From: Krasilnikovozyma curviuscula
Taxonomy: Eukaryota > Basidiomycota > Tremellomycetes > Cystofilobasidiales > Mrakiaceae
Length of the DNA: 64,000 nucleotides
Assembly: GCA_014825775.1 (NCBI GenBank)
Contig: MVAQ01000081.1
Coordinates: 20,267 to 84,266 of the forward strand
Reading direction: 5' to 3'
Part shown: piece after piece, positions 45,959 through 58,865 of the stretch
Layout: each line of letters begins with the position of its first letter
How positions within the stretch are numbered: the first letter of the stretch is position 1
Notes under the pieces: model-generated
The model's database searches: none
Told to the model about the DNA's origin: nothing
The model's input: the letters and a program-made list of their open reading frames with translations, nothing else
Program-made: the position numbers and the translations under genes

Positions 45959-48900
45959 TTAACGAGAAGCGTATCTCAAGAATCGTGAAGCGATGATTGT
46001 GACAATAACGTTGAAGACACAGAAGGCGATGACTGTGTGGAATAAGTAGGGGTGAGTAAGCTCGGCGGGTGGTGTTGGGCAATAGCAACAGTTGCTTCAC
46101 TCACAGATACCCAAATCTCTCCAACGGTTGTCGAAAGTAATTCCGAGAGGAGTATAGAACTGGTCACCAGTAGCGTAAGCGCAGTATTCGCAGGCGGAGG
46201 TCGCGTTGGCGGTAGCAGTAGAGAGGTAACCTATTCAACAAGACAGAATGTGGAGCTCAATATAAGGGGAAATCAATTATTAGGAGAAACTACTAACCTC
46301 CAGCCACAGATATATAGTCGGAAGCCCATTGAGTGCAAGTTTGGCCGGCGGGTGGTTCGAAGATCTTGTACTCAGATTGCAGGCATTCGATGGTCAATCC
46401 GTGCAAGCTAGTCGTAATAAGGCCGGAGATTAACCTAGTAAATGGATCGAGCTGATACCTGTATAGAAAGCGTATTCAGTTTAGGTCCAGGTCAAAGCAT
46501 GTTTTCGAACTTACATCCAGACTCTCCAGAAGTAAGGCATGTCTGTGGAGGCGACACACAAATACAGTCCAGATATGTCAGAAACATCGAATATCACGCC
46601 AGATTTTCTTCTGCAGTTACTCACTTGCAGCGGGGATCGTGACACCACAGAAGAGAGAGAAGACGACGAGCAGGAAGGGGTTGAACAAGGCGGCAACCAT
46701 GATCGAGGGACTCAATGACGCGACAGCTTGACCCAACGTGACTGAGTAGACTTCAGTGAGCAGAATCATGAAGAAGGTGTAACCTGCACGATCTGACGAT
46801 CTGCTGAATCCGATCGGGTAGTACCAAATCCTGGTTGCAAATAACGAAAGCATGAGCACTGGGTGCAGAACAGTCTTCTGAAGTGCAGCTAACTCACAAG
46901 AAGAAACCAACAGCACAAAGAACACTGTATGGCATCTAGAAGCAGTCCGGAAGCAGTGTTCGTCAGTCACATTGCCACATGCGCAAGACAGGGAACTAAT
47001 CGTACCTCGGCAGCTAATTGCGACAAACAGAAAACGTAGGTGGAGTACATTTTTGACGAAGCTTCTCTGTTAAATGTACCACGAGCCATGATGTACATAG
47101 GCTCAATCTAGAGGAAGCACAGAGAGCGAGTTAGCTGGAGAAACTTTCTTTAAAGGGATTGCGATACTTACCTGGGCAAGAATCAAAGCAGGCATAACGG
47201 TACAGATGAAGATAGCTGTGTGAAATAACAAAATTAGAAGATGGGAGTCAGAACCCGAATCAATGAGCGAGGGATCAATGCAAACTCGTTGCGACGGGGA
47301 CTTGCCGAACACTCTGTACTGCAAAGCTTGGACGCTGCTTCCAAGGTTCAAGAAGGTTAAAGAAGTGACAAGACCAATAGCCAAGTGACCTGGAAGAATC
47401 GCACAAAGGCTAGAATTAGTATTTGTTTCTCAAAACATGGAAGTCGGCTACGAAACTCACTGAAAAGCCGGGTCCATTGGTAATCAGCGTTTCTCCACAT
47501 AGACATGTTGGTTCTGCTGGCAATGACACGGAGCTGAACCAAGAAAGTCTGAGAGTATTCCTTCTGGGCCTCGGGATCAGCTTCTTCTGGCTTCGCGAGG
47601 GCTTCAGCCTTGAGTTCAGCAATTTCCTTCTTGACTTGAACGAGTTCAGGAGAGTTACGCCACTTCTCACCCCAATCACCACCTCCCATACGCTTTGAAG
47701 ATCCAGCACCGATTGCTTCCAGCATGAATTCGGCTGGGTTGGCTTCCTTTGGAACTGGAGCACCGTTGCGTTCGAGGTAGTCCACAAGAATGTGAGAGTC
47801 CTTTCCAACACCACCGAAGTAAACACACTCTCCACCTCTTTGAAGAAGCAAGAGACGGTCAAAGTTTTCGAAGAGCAAAGCGTTGGGCTGAACGAAGGCA
47901 GAGTCAATTCGTCAGATCAACATCGGCCCTATACATCAAAGATAACAATACTACACACCTGATGAATAGTACATAGAATAGCTTGGCCAGCGGCGGAGAG
48001 CTTGCGCAAGAAACGAACAATGTTGAAGGCAGATTGACCATCCCTACGAAAAAAGAGAATAGGAAAAGGAACAGTTAGCTTCAGACTGATTATGTAGACT
48101 CATAGAGACGTGTACTAACAAACCAGAGGTAGGCTCATCCAAAAAGAGAAGAAGTTGTGGCTTGGCAGCAAGCTCGACACCGATTGTCAAACGCTTTCTG
48201 GCTTCAACTGAGAGACCGAAGCCTGGGAAACCAATCATGGCGTCGGCCAAATCTTCGAGTTCCAAAAGCTGCAAGATCTCTTCACAGTATTCATCCTTCT
48301 CTTCCTTGGAGATGGAAGCGGGCTGTCTCAAGTAAGCGGAAACTCTAAAGGCCTCACGAACGGTGGTGGTCCATTCGTGAACATCTTGTTGTTCGACGTA
48401 GGCGGTACCTCTTTGGAAGTCCTTTCCGATTGGGCGGCCACTAACGAGAACTTCACCCTGAGAGCGAGAACAATTCAAGTAGGTGAGAAGAGGTTGGAGT
48501 CATCCAAAAACTAAACTACCCACAGAGATAACACCGATAGTCTTACGACCAGCTAACACATCAAGGAGAGTGGTTTTACCCGCACCAGAAGCGCCCATCA
48601 AGGCGGTAAGAGTTCCTGGTTTACAATAACCATAAACGCTGTTCAAGAGCTGACGAGTTCCACCTGGAACAGGAACGGTGTAGTTCAAGTCCTCCCAAGT
48701 GAAAGGTCTGTATCCAGAGACCAAACCAGAGATATCTTGTTCAAGTTCTCCTCTTCGGGCCGCTTCCTTTCTGGATTGAAGCTTCTCGTTTCTCGCCTTG
48801 GTATCCTTGTTTTCCTTGGCAAAGACGGTGATAGCCATGACAGTAGCTGATTTCTGGAGAAGCTCCATAGCGACATATTGCATAATGGCGAATCCAATAA

Positions 48901-51900
48901 GGAAACACCAGAGGATACCAAAGTTTCTCCATTGTTGTTTGTGAGTCCATCCATAACCTGCCTCGAGGTAAGCTAGACCGGAAACGACGTTGGAACCGGT
49001 AGGGGCTCCAGCAAGGTTACAAAGCTGAGTGTTGGAGGTGATGGAATTCGGATAAGAAGAGAGCACTCCGGCGTAGTTTCCTGGGATGATACTAGTGCCG
49101 GCACAACTGAGATCGAGACGCTTGAACTCATTGAGCATCAGAGCAGCAAATCCGTAGTTGAGAGGGTTCCTTTTGCGTCTATTATTAGCACGGTTACTTC
49201 AAGCATAAAGTGAGCTACTTACAAGTAGTAGATCCAAAAGAGCCATCTCTTCATGGCCATCTCAGGAATCATATAACCTATTTGAGGATTGTGTCAGCTT
49301 AGTCTCCCTTTAACAGGCAATACAATATACCTACCAGCATAAATGACCATGAACGAGATAAGAACTGCAGCCAAACGAGCAGCAACATCGTACCTAAGAT
49401 GATAGAGTATCAATTTCAACGCCACCTGAACCGTCCCCAATGGAGAACTGAAACTCACGAAGTCGTAACGGTACCAATCAATCTGAAGAAGGCAGTCATG
49501 ACGAGGAAAGTCATGTACACAAACAACAAGAAGGTGAAGAAGGCACCTCCAGACGAGTAGAGACCGGCCATGAAGTAGATGATGATACTGAAAAGAGTGA
49601 TCTGAAGCGCCGTGAATGGGATATCTGCGAAGTTGGAAGCAACAGACAAAGCACCAGGTCTAAAGACTGTGGATGATCAAAGACAATTGCGGAAGGAGAT
49701 CAGTTGCTGCGACGTCCATGGAAGCCAAAAGGTTATGAAAAGGTAGATAAACCACTCACATTGGTAGTTGACTTGCTTGTACATGATTGGACGCCCCATC
49801 ATTTGAGATGGTAACTCAGAGAAGGCATTGAGGGCATTGAACAACATGGCACTGTATAAAAGGAAACCATCGCGTTGTCAGAAAAGGACGTGTCAGACCA
49901 GAGGCCAACACCGACTCACATGAAGATAACACCACCTCGGGTGAAGGCTCCAGCGGAGGTGACAGGTAGTTGGAAGAAGATAGAACCGGCAATGAGAGCA
50001 ATGATGACTGAGGTGGAATAACCAGTATAGATCGAGAAACGATCCTGGAGCTTCAACTGGAACTGTCTCTTGATCAAGGTCATGACCATGACGGCAAACG
50101 AGACGGTGTAAGGTGATGTCTTTCCAGCACCCTTTCGTTTATCCTCCAAGACAGCTTGTTTGAACTCTTGTTGAACAGCGTTGTTAGAAGCCATCTCTTG
50201 CACGTACGCAAGTCGATCAGCGTCGACAGCCGCTTTGACCTTCGACTCGTTGTAAGCCTTGGCGAAAGCTTCTGGGTTGCTTGGACAGCTGTTCTCGTCG
50301 TAGCCATCAGCAAATTGCCTCTCGTTTGGATCTGAAAGACACACAACGAAGGCCGTTAGGTTAAATGCTTAAACTCCAAGAAGCGACAGGCAAACTCACC
50401 AGTACATCCAGACAAGTAATCGGCAGTGGTCTGTCTTGGAAGATCTCTGAAACCAAGAGACAACATATATTGTCTAGCCTCTTTGGCAGGACCGAAGTAT
50501 ACCTGTCTTCCGGCATCGATGACCAAGACCTTGTCGAACTGGTCGTATATACCTTCACCGGCTTGATAGAGGGAGACGAAGGTTGAAAGTTGTTGGACAT
50601 CGGTCATGACTCTGAGTGACTTGGCGTAATCCAAAGCGGTAGAAGCGTCAAGTCCTCTGGTGGAGTTGTCCCATGAGCAGACACATGCTCTGGTCGCGGC
50701 CATTTCAGCAATGGAGACACGCTTTCTCTCACCACCGGAAACACCTCTGATGAACTGGTTACCAACCATGGTGTTCCTACAGAGTCGCAATAAGTTAGTT
50801 TCGTTCGTTAAATAAACGCTATGACAGTTAAACACTCACTTAGTGTGAGTGATGTTCAACATCTTGAGGAGCATATCAAGAATCTCTTCGTTGAATTGCT
50901 TGACAGATTGACCTGGAAGACGCTTTCCTGGAGTCTTGGAAGAAAGAGCGAAACCAATAGTCTGACCGACAGTTAGAGTTGGATTGTGTACATCGTCTAG
51001 CAAGGCGGACGAACATAGGCAGGTTAGAACTAAAGCAGATTTCGGCCAAGTAGAAGATTATTCACCTTCTTGGTTATAGACGACTTCTCCTGGGTAGTGC
51101 TTTCTCATCTCGACAGCATCTACACCAGCGTAGCTCACATCGCCTTCAACTTTCAGGAAACCTTCACGCTGGTTCGCGATGGTTTGCAAGACTGCAGGGG
51201 GGAGAATAGATCAGCAATCACATCGTTTTCTGCACATCTGGAGACCAGAACTCTTACATGAAGAACAACCAGATCCTGGCCTATCATTGCGCAAGGAAGC
51301 AAATAGGCAAAGAGCGAGAGGCGGGTCAGTGACGACGTCAGCTTTCCATTTGTCGGATGCGAGGCCAGGACGTTTTGACTAATAAAAATAATTCGTACCT
51401 TCCAAGAACAAGACACATCTCGCCAGGCTTTAACAAACCAGAGAAACCATCCAATATCTGTTTTGGCTTCGGGGCCATAGGGTGAATTCTTGTCGCCCCG
51501 GGAAAAAAAGTGATCAGCGTGCACTGCGAGTAAAATAAAACTGCGAGACGCCTCAGCCTAAAAAAAAAAAAACCGATACGGTACTCACCCAAACAATCCC
51601 AACAAGCTGAAAACGGGCATAATGAACTGTTCTACGATGGCGTTGGGGAAGGTTCTACGAATTGCATTGTGTCAGATGGCAGAATAGTTATGTACTCAAA
51701 AGGCATGGCTCACCTGATATGAATTTTTATGCCTCCAGCTAATCGCAAGTTACAGGAATAGCCAGTGAACCATATCCAAATAGGCAAGTAGTAGAGAAGA
51801 ATGAGAATCACGTCAGTATCTCGAACAGCGCGCCGAGAGGAGGATTGGCGAAAGGTTAGACGAACAACCGGTGACAGCAAGATCGTTCCAAGCAACACCA

Positions 51901-52289
51901 ACCTGTAGAGAAGAATAATTAGGTCAGTGCCTATTACACAAGAAACTGGTGGACCAGACGCAACTTACACTCTTGTGTTTGAAACCGTGTGCATCTCGCT
52001 TGCCAGCATCGCCCTTGAGATAGCTCAACAAGTTGAAGTCGTCCTCGTCGTCGTTCTCAGGATCCTTCTGACCAGTTTGGACTCTGTGCAAAGATGACGT
52101 CTGAGTGAGCTTCCTCGAAAGCTGGTTGAACTCTTCTTTAGCTTTGTTGACATCAACGTGGTGTTGATCCTCTTCGCCTTCACCACCCTTGATTTCACTG
52201 CTACCGCTCGAGTGCTTCTTCTCTTCTTCAACATACTTGGTCTCTTCATCGACCAGCGTTCTTGGTGGAGAGATGTCACCGGCTGCCAT
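45959..52289 (-). CDS. PDR-type full-size ABC transporter (Pdr5/Afr1-like)
   Basis: This is a plasma-membrane drug or lipid exporter of the ABCG/PDR class, with (NBD-TMD)x2 order and more than twenty exons. The start [16 protein letters not shown] leads to [23 protein letters not shown]1 has the degenerate Walker [10 protein letters not shown] (Cys where Lys is usual), [13 protein letters not shown] and [13 protein letters not shown] six-helix domain follows ([20 protein letters not shown] and on). NBD2 has the intact Walker [21 protein letters not shown], the altered signature [14 protein letters not shown] and [11 protein letters not shown]. The second TMD ends [14 protein letters not shown] at 45959. 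This asymmetry is normal for PDR pumps, with one working ATP site. About 1 kb of upstream sequence is available for regulation. The exact orthologue among fungal PDR pumps cannot be told here. Confidence 0.92.
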
Positions 52290-53307
52290 TCCTGCCAAGT
52301 TGTGTGTTACGTGAGGCAAATTGCTCGGAAATGGGAGATGTTCGGTTGGAGGGGTTGAAGCTTTGACTTAAATTAAATAATACGAGACCTTGACAGCTCT
52401 ACTTATAGTAAACTGAGGTGAGATGGTTCACTAGTCAATCAAATTTTCGAAGCAACACGAGGAAGAAAAAAATATGGAACGGGTCCGCCGCGTTGGGGGC
52501 AAAGGTCAAGTCAGTAAACATTCAAAAACAAGTCAGGCAGCCGAAGCAGCCAAGCACAGACTCAGAGAACACACAAGACTCACCAGCAAGGAAGGCACGT
52601 CGCAGCAAAAGGCCACAGAGACACGATTTATTCAAAAGTTTGGTGGGATAAAGATAACCTAAGCTCCTGAGATGCGAGGAGCTAACTAGATTGCTCTGGG
52701 GCGGGTACACTTACCTTGAATCAGCCCTTTGAGCACTTGCAAACGAGTCTCAGGCTTCTGGTGCCTTGACTTGTTCGACGTGATGGGTGTGGTTCGATGC
52801 CAACAGGCTCTTTGTCATAAAAAAAGGACGATGTCTTAGCATCCTGCGCCACTGATGCACCCCGAGCCCAGGAAGCAAGCGAGCGAGTGGTGGCGCTTCA
52901 GCCTTGATTCAGCGCGGTTCCAAACCCATGACGCTGGTGCAGACCTACCAAGACCAAGAGCCAAAAGAACCTACGTATGCAGCTGTAGACGTACTACAGA
53001 GCCCTTGCACTCTGCTGACTAGGACGAGAGAGCAACTCAACAACAGTCGCAGCCGGCATCGCATGCAAGGATCTCCATGGGGTTCTCCCTTACTAATCGA
53101 CTCAATGTGGTGCGACACGGAAGAGCGAAGGCGGCCGCCGTCGTAAACACCAGCCTGTCAGCAAGCAAGCGGTGGACGGAAACTCCAAGGGAACCGAGGC
53201 TGTTGAATCATGCAGGAAAGGCATAAAAAGCAGTCGACTGCCTTTGGACGCGTCTAACACTTGAAGGAAGCTAAGCTAAGCAGTACATCCCACTTCAATT
53301 ATCAACT
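52290..53307. promoter_or_regulatory. Upstream region of the ABC transporter
   Basis: About 1 kb between the ABC start and the MED18 stop, both on the minus strand. Frames here lack domains. The left part is the likely promoter and leader of the pump. Possible regulator sites could not be confirmed by eye. Confidence 0.5.
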
Positions 53308-54242
53308 CTACAGAAGTACCTCCATCCTCCTCAAGTCCACTATCCCTTTGAGCTTGTCCTTCAAAGCAAGTGCTGATTCTAGCGTTGGGGCAACCGCGTT
53401 GGGCGGAACAGGGGGTGACCGTACTTCGACCACAACCGAGGACGAAGATATGGCTTTGTCCTGCTTGGACAAAAGGAAGTCCGAGATTGGCTTAGTTATT
53501 ATACAAATCGAACTACCTAAGGGAAAACCGTTAGAGAGGAGTGGAAAGGACGTACTTCCGCGTTCGTTACATCGTAGACCTCCACTCTCAGAGCGGTCGG
53601 TAAGGAAAAGGCGATGCCACTCTTGCGGAACTTGAATTGCAACCTTGAAAGAAAAATAGCCAGTGAGTCTAGTAAGTCATATCAGGGAAATAAGAGAGGC
53701 TCGACTCACTTGTAACCTAGCGCACTGATGAAGTTTCTTGGATCGTCGCCGCCCACCGCTTGAGAATACAGAGCAGGCCGAATGAGAGCTGAAGGTAGGG
53801 AGATCATAGTGAGTGATGGAAATTTCAACTGCTGAGCAAAGGGCAAAGGGAAAAGGGAAAGAAGAGAAGGTTTCTCACCATTTGGTTGCGCTCGGGCACT
53901 GTCAGGTCTCTGTAGCGAAACCATGAACCACTTGCCATCCTTCCCATTGTCACTTTCTATCCTGTTTCTCGACTCCCGCAGCCTCCTCAACCTCAACACG
54001 CCCTCATCGCCCAACCCAGGCAGCGCACCCTCTAAGCGATACACAAATTCGTCAACAGTAAAGAACACTGTATTTATGCACATGCTCGTCAGCATGTTTA
54101 TTAAGATGGAATATGAAGAGCGAGGCGAGGGGGGGAAGAGTGAGGTTGGAGAAGGTATCAGGCCAAACAATGCAATTTCGTATGGTACTTGCTGCTGGGA
54201 GGGTTGCTGTTGAGGGTTTGGGGGCTGTGGTGTCGTTGCCAT
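53308..54242 (-). CDS. MED18: Mediator subunit MED18
   Basis: Med18 (Srb5) is a head-module subunit of Mediator, binding Med20 and helping polymerase II initiation and termination. Minus-strand exons give MATTPQPPNPQQQPSQQQVP plus YEIALFGLIP, then TSMCINTVFFTVDEFVYRLE and GVLRLRRLRESRN, which line up with the beta-barrel of human Med18. Next are WFMVSLQRPDSA, LYSQAVGGDDPRNFISALGY and LQFKKSGIAFSLPTALRVEV plus YDV. The last exon ends KDKLKGIVDLRRMEVLL at 53308. Introns near 53835-53877, 53643-53710 and 53452-53552 join in phase. An antisense frame at 53261-53635 is its shadow. It diverges from the flavin oxidoreductase. Confidence 0.82.
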
Positions 54243-54851
54243 GACTAGGAATGAGCAGTAGAATAATCTCTTCAAGCCAGGTAGGTTTTACGGTAGATGT
54301 GAAGAGTTGATGATGGTTTGCAAACTACGGCGCTGCTCGAAGTGCTGAAACGTCGATGCTGCTGGGCCTTCTAAGCCTATTCAAACCTGAATTTCTATAG
54401 CAAAGGGTTGCGTACTCTTAAACTTTGAGATCTCAAGGTGAGGGAGGCTTGAGGATCAGTGGGCGAGGCAGGTGAAGCGGATCACTTCTACTAATGAAAT
54501 GCTGAGTTGGATTCTGCTGCTTCAAATGCTTGATTAGCTCGCTGAGAATGCGTGATGGGCTGCTGGGAAATGAATTTTGGATGGATACCTTCAAGAGACT
54601 CTGCTAGTTTGAATCGTAATTTCTAATGATTGATTGCTTGACCGTCGGCACTTGGTTTCGCAAATGTGGCTTCTCGCCCCAGAACTCTTGAGGCTGTTTT
54701 CAACCACCAAGTCGATATAGATCTGATCTCAGAAAAGACCGGCTATATATTCTGAAGGTTTGTATGCTCATTCTAGCTCTTTTCGAGCTCATACTAGCTA
54801 TGATTGACCTTCTGCAGCTTTTCAGGCGTCTGCTGAGGAGGTGGTCAAACG
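54243..54851. other. Divergent promoter of MED18 and the flavin oxidoreductase
   Basis: 609 bases between the two start codons; no gene or RNA is seen. A TATATATTC stretch near 54743 lies about 105 bases before the oxidoreductase ATG and could be its TATA box. Confidence 0.5.
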
Positions 54852-56247
54852 ATGGTGGGAACACCGCACATTTTGATAATTGGAGAAGGTGTTACTGGTT
54901 TATCTACAGCATGGCATTTAACAAATGGTATAAGGCTTCCTGCTACTTCGTACGTTCACCGCTCCCACCTTGACTGCCAATGTGGCAGTTCACTGACCAC
55001 TTTCCCATGACAAATTCGACCCTTTAGTCGGATCACCTTGATTGAAAAGGGGAAATATCCAGGCGGTAGAATGCTGACTAGGTACTACGAGCCCGACACA
55101 ATACTCGAAAACGGTCCTCGAGTCTTCTCAACCACGCCAGGTTCATCCCTTCACTCAATCATTGAATCGAACTTCTCCTACCGAGGTTCAGTAAGGAAGG
55201 TGCCTGCTAGTTTCATGAGAGGTATAGAGGGCGACGTGAGATTCAAGCAGAAGACGTATTGGGAGAGTAAGACCGGGTTTGGTGGTGAGACTGGATTTCT
55301 GGAGGGCATCAGGGCTGATATCGTCAGGTTTGGGGCCTTGAACTTTAAGCATCAGAAGGCTGTTAGGTTCTTCAATGGTATCCAGGTTCGTTCTGTGGTT
55401 TTGCTTGGTGCCCTCTTGCGCCTTTGCCTAACGCTCACTGTTGACGGCTGTTTACTTCAAGGTGGCTTCGCCAACTCCTTCAATCTTTGGTCCCCTCCTT
55501 CCTCGACCAGCTGGAGGAGTTAAGATTCCACCTCATATATTTCCACCAGATCTCCCAGTAACAACGATGGTCCAAGCTCTTATATTGCCAACAATCAAAA
55601 CACTCGTTGATCCGTCAGTAAAAGCCAAACTTCCCAGCATATTCTACGAATCAACATACTCCATCATGATGCCCAAAATTCGACCCAGTCTTCCAGAAGA
55701 TGACACCATCCCTATAAACCAAGTAAAAGCTCTACCGCCTCATCTCACTTCCACAGGAATCGCACCCTCCAAATTTCCATCCTATTGGGAGAACCCTATC
55801 CCCGGTATCGCTTCCATCCACCGTGGCCATTCATCAGGAAATGGAAAGGGTCTCACAATCAACATCAACCTTTCATCAATGCCCTCTATCCCGTTCAACT
55901 CTAATAAGAGCCCGCTAGAGGACCCGTTGTTCATCGCAGATGTCATCGAGAGGCTACACACATCTAAGACCGACATTTTCTCTGAAAAATGTCTTGAGGA
56001 AATAACTGAGACCCTCTTGAAGCCGTCTGGTGTTGATACATATATGATAAAGAAGTGGAGGTACTCACAGCCCATCCTAGAGGATGGGCAGGGAGACGAT
56101 CTTCCGAAGGAACATATCTCACTAAGGGATGGGAGCGTTATTTTAACTGGAGATTGGGTTGGAGATAAGAACATGCATGGGGTTGAGAGGGCGTGGGAGG
56201 CGGGTAGAATGGCTGCAGAGGACATTACGAAGAGATTTGATTTTTAG
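54852..56247 (+). CDS. FAD-dependent amine-oxidase-like oxidoreductase
   Basis: The N-terminus HILIIGEGVTGLSTAWHLTN is a GxGxxG dinucleotide fold binding FAD. After a small intron come RITLIEKGKYPGGRMLTRYY and TILENGPRVFSTTPGSS. The Glu, the paired Gly and the NGPR motif resemble fungal protoporphyrinogen oxidase (Hem14). The C-terminal end, KKWRYSQPILE ... ILTGDWVGDKNMHGVERAWE plus AGRMAAEDI, is instead typical of renalase-like and desaturase-like flavoproteins, where it closes the FAD site. So it belongs to the flavin amine oxidase superfamily, but the substrate is open. Two introns (about 54949-55027 and 55386-55462) join in phase. Stop at 56245. It ends tail to tail with TSPO, 136 bases away. 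Confidence 0.75.
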
Positions 56248-56383
56248 TTGCGTAGATGAGTTCATTAGCTTGCAAATTTGTGTTGTATGTATCGATGGCA
56301 ATCACCGTTCAATACCACTCATTATATTTTAGTCTGTGTAACAAGCTACTGTCGTATTTATAAGCACTACTCGCCCAGCTCAT

Positions 56384-57412
56384 CTACAGATCTCTTCGGT
56401 CTTCGGGCTTCTTTGGAGGTGTCTTGATGGATGGTTTGGAAGAATCAGACTTCTTGGCGAAAGGTGAGAAGTTAAGGAACCAGTACCCTCCGTTCAAGTA
56501 AGTTGCTATACGAGCGCAAACATGTCAATATCCAGCCTGGGAGGTTGAAGGCAAGGACAACACAAACCGAATGCCAACCAGGCGACGTAAGGGGCCAACA
56601 GGGTTGTAGTTCCACCTGGGATGTTGTATGGAAGTTGAATGGGGAGCTCTGCAGCTTTGACCTGTCAGGGATAGAAGTCAACGAGTCGTCATCAGACACT
56701 GGGTGTTTTTCGCGCGCCAGGAGTGAACAAGAGGCTTACTGTGAGGGTAACGACAGTTCCAGTAAGGGCCAGGATATCAACAAGTCCCAAACCGGTCTGC
56801 TTGAGGCCAAAAAAGAGCGGTGTCCAGAGGTAGTTCAGCCCAAGGGACGCGAAGTAGAGCTTGAGGGCGAGGTCGGCAGTCGATTTGGTAGCAGGTGTGA
56901 GAGCTGAATCGTAACTCTTTACTATCAGATGACTAGCGTATCCCATTGAGGCATAGAGCGTAGGCCAGACGATTCCAAACGCTCTGTCTGCACAACGAGG
57001 TCGAACTGACGTCAGAATTCTGATGACAAGCGAGCGGACAGCCAAGCAAGAACGGGAGACTCACTTGGTGGTCTGAAAGCTGGAGCCTTCATTCCCTGTC
57101 ATCAGCAAGACCAGGGGACAAAATCAGTCTGTCTTCTAGTGACGTATACCAGAGTGGAGAAGCAAGAGAAGAAAAGAACATACCGTATACCAAGGTCCTT
57201 TCACTACTGAAGCAGTCATGTATCCGCTGAGAGACCCCAGTACCATTGGAACACCAATAGCTGTGAACACATTTCTGGGCACATCGTACAGCGATGGGCT
57301 GATTGACCAATTAAATGTCCGGCCAGAGAATGACAATGACGAGGAACAGTCAGCTGTGAGCTTGAAATAGCTACAGACCAACGGGAAGTTCTAAGGCTTA
57401 CTAGACAGGCAT
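56384..57412 (-). CDS. TSPO: TspO/MBR family membrane protein (translocator protein)
   Basis: TspO proteins are five-helix membrane proteins that bind tetrapyrroles and sterols, in mitochondria or other membranes. Exon 1 is four codons (MPVY, split), joined through a GTAAGC intron to PSLYDVPRNVFTAIGVPMVL plus GSLSGYMTASVVKGPWYTG. Then come MKAPAFRPPNRAFGIVWPTL plus YASMGYASHLIV with the conserved PP and W residues, a helix LYFASLGLNYLWTPLFFGLK, LVDILALTGTVVTLT, and LLAPYVAWLAFATYLNGGYW with the family's ATYLN. The C-terminal tail is basic and Pro-rich (SIKTPPKKPEDRRDL). The whole reading needs five small introns, all in phase. Stop at 56384. Confidence 0.85.
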
Positions 57413-57796
57413 TTGAAAGAGAATTTGAAGAGAGGGAGTAAAAAAGGAGATGTTGGGGGAGGAGCTACTTCGATTGGAGAGAACAGACACGTTCTCTTTC
57501 GATGGTCGCCACGAACGGGCAGAATTACGAACCCAAGTCAAGTTCTTACGATCACTACGTCCGTTCAAGACATGGACGTTTACTTGAAGATTCTCACACC
57601 GAACTTCTTAGAGAGAACGCGCTACTGCGGCACTCAACATTGACCTTTCAGCATATGGCGCGCCATCACACTTAATTAAACCATTCCCAAGAAATCCTGA
57701 AGTACACTGGAGCGACAATATTGTACCCAAATCTTCTAAGCAGCCGTTTCGTCTCTCTTCTCCATCTCTCAATGGCTATAACCTAACCCTCGACAT
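57413..57796. other. Intergenic between TSPO start and GUK1 stop
   Basis: A short gene-free stretch that should hold the TSPO promoter and the GUK1 3' end; no notable structure. Confidence 0.5.
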
Positions 57797-58865
57797 TTAG
57801 AAATCGGTAGGCAACACATCGCCTTCAACTTTTTCACCGAGCGCGATCTTCTTTAGCTTCTGATAGGCTCTCTCCAAATCATCATTGACAACAACAAGAT
57901 CGTGCGATCCGGGGAGTTTGGCGTAATCGAGTTCGCCTTTTGCTGCGCCGAGACGAGCGGCCGTCGATGCTTCAGTCTGACGATGTGGTAGCGTTTGACG
58001 AAACCAAGTGAGTTCAAACCGATTGGGGGACGAGGTTTGTCGTAATGAGAATGAAGATAGGGGACGAAAAGACCAATAGGAAGCAAATGTGTTGTGGTCA
58101 CGGTCAATGAGATAAATCAATATAATAGACAAAAACAAAAAAACGCTCACCTCAGTACCACGTCCAGTCAATCTTTCCTTCAAGCTTTCGAAACTGGGTG
58201 GTGAGATGAAAAGGAAGACTGGGTTGAGTTGGGGGTGGTTTGATTTGATGAGTTTGACCCCCTGCAACAGGTGATGGAAGATGACGAGGCGAGGGAAAGA
58301 TGAGAACCACCATCAAATAAGGATAAGATGAATATGTTGTATATGAATTATTATGAATGCCAGTTGATATGCTAGTCCGAAGGGAAAAGGAAGAGTCACT
58401 CACCTGCATATCAATGTCCAAAATACATCTCCTTCCACCTTCACCTTCCTGCACATCCTTCACCGCCTGAACGGTTGTACCGTACTTATTTCCAGAAAAT
58501 TCTGCATTTTCAATGAAGGCGCCTTGTTCAATCAGCTTGTCGAAGGCTTCTCTCGTCACGAAGTGGTATGCCTTTCCGTTTTCTTCGCCTTCACGAGGCT
58601 TTCGGGTGGTGTCTAAACAAGGGAAATTAGCACAGGGTTACAGAGTTAGCGGGAAGAATGGAAAGATAAGAATCAATCAGTCAGCAGTAGTTTGCGATAT
58701 CTCAGGGGGTGAAGCGAGAAGGGTTTGACGGAGAGGTTCAAAGGAAGAGGAGCTCAGCTTACGAGAAACAGAGAATCCAAACTTGTCAGGGTATTCGACA
58801 AACAATCTCTTCAGGAGAGTAGATTTCCCTGTTCCAGATGGACCTGAGAGGACGAGTGGCTTCAT
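57797..58865 (-). CDS. GUK1: Guanylate kinase GUK1
   Basis: Guanylate kinase converts GMP to GDP with ATP, supplying GTP for RNA and GDP-mannose. The start [20 protein letters not shown] has the P-loop, followed by [14 protein letters not shown], and the GMP-binding [20 protein letters not shown]. Then [56 protein letters not shown], and [19 protein letters not shown] complete a standard enzyme of about 200 residues. Three introns join in phase. No mitochondrial extension is needed to start. Confidence 0.95.

Noticed and set aside
53261..53635. 124-codon plus-strand frame
   Set aside because: It begins with TTG, not ATG, and lies antisense to the well-supported last exons of MED18.
54852..56247. 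Firm call of the flavin oxidoreductase as HEM14
   Set aside because: The N-terminus fits but the C-terminal half matches renalase or desaturase-like flavoproteins better, so I left the symbol empty.
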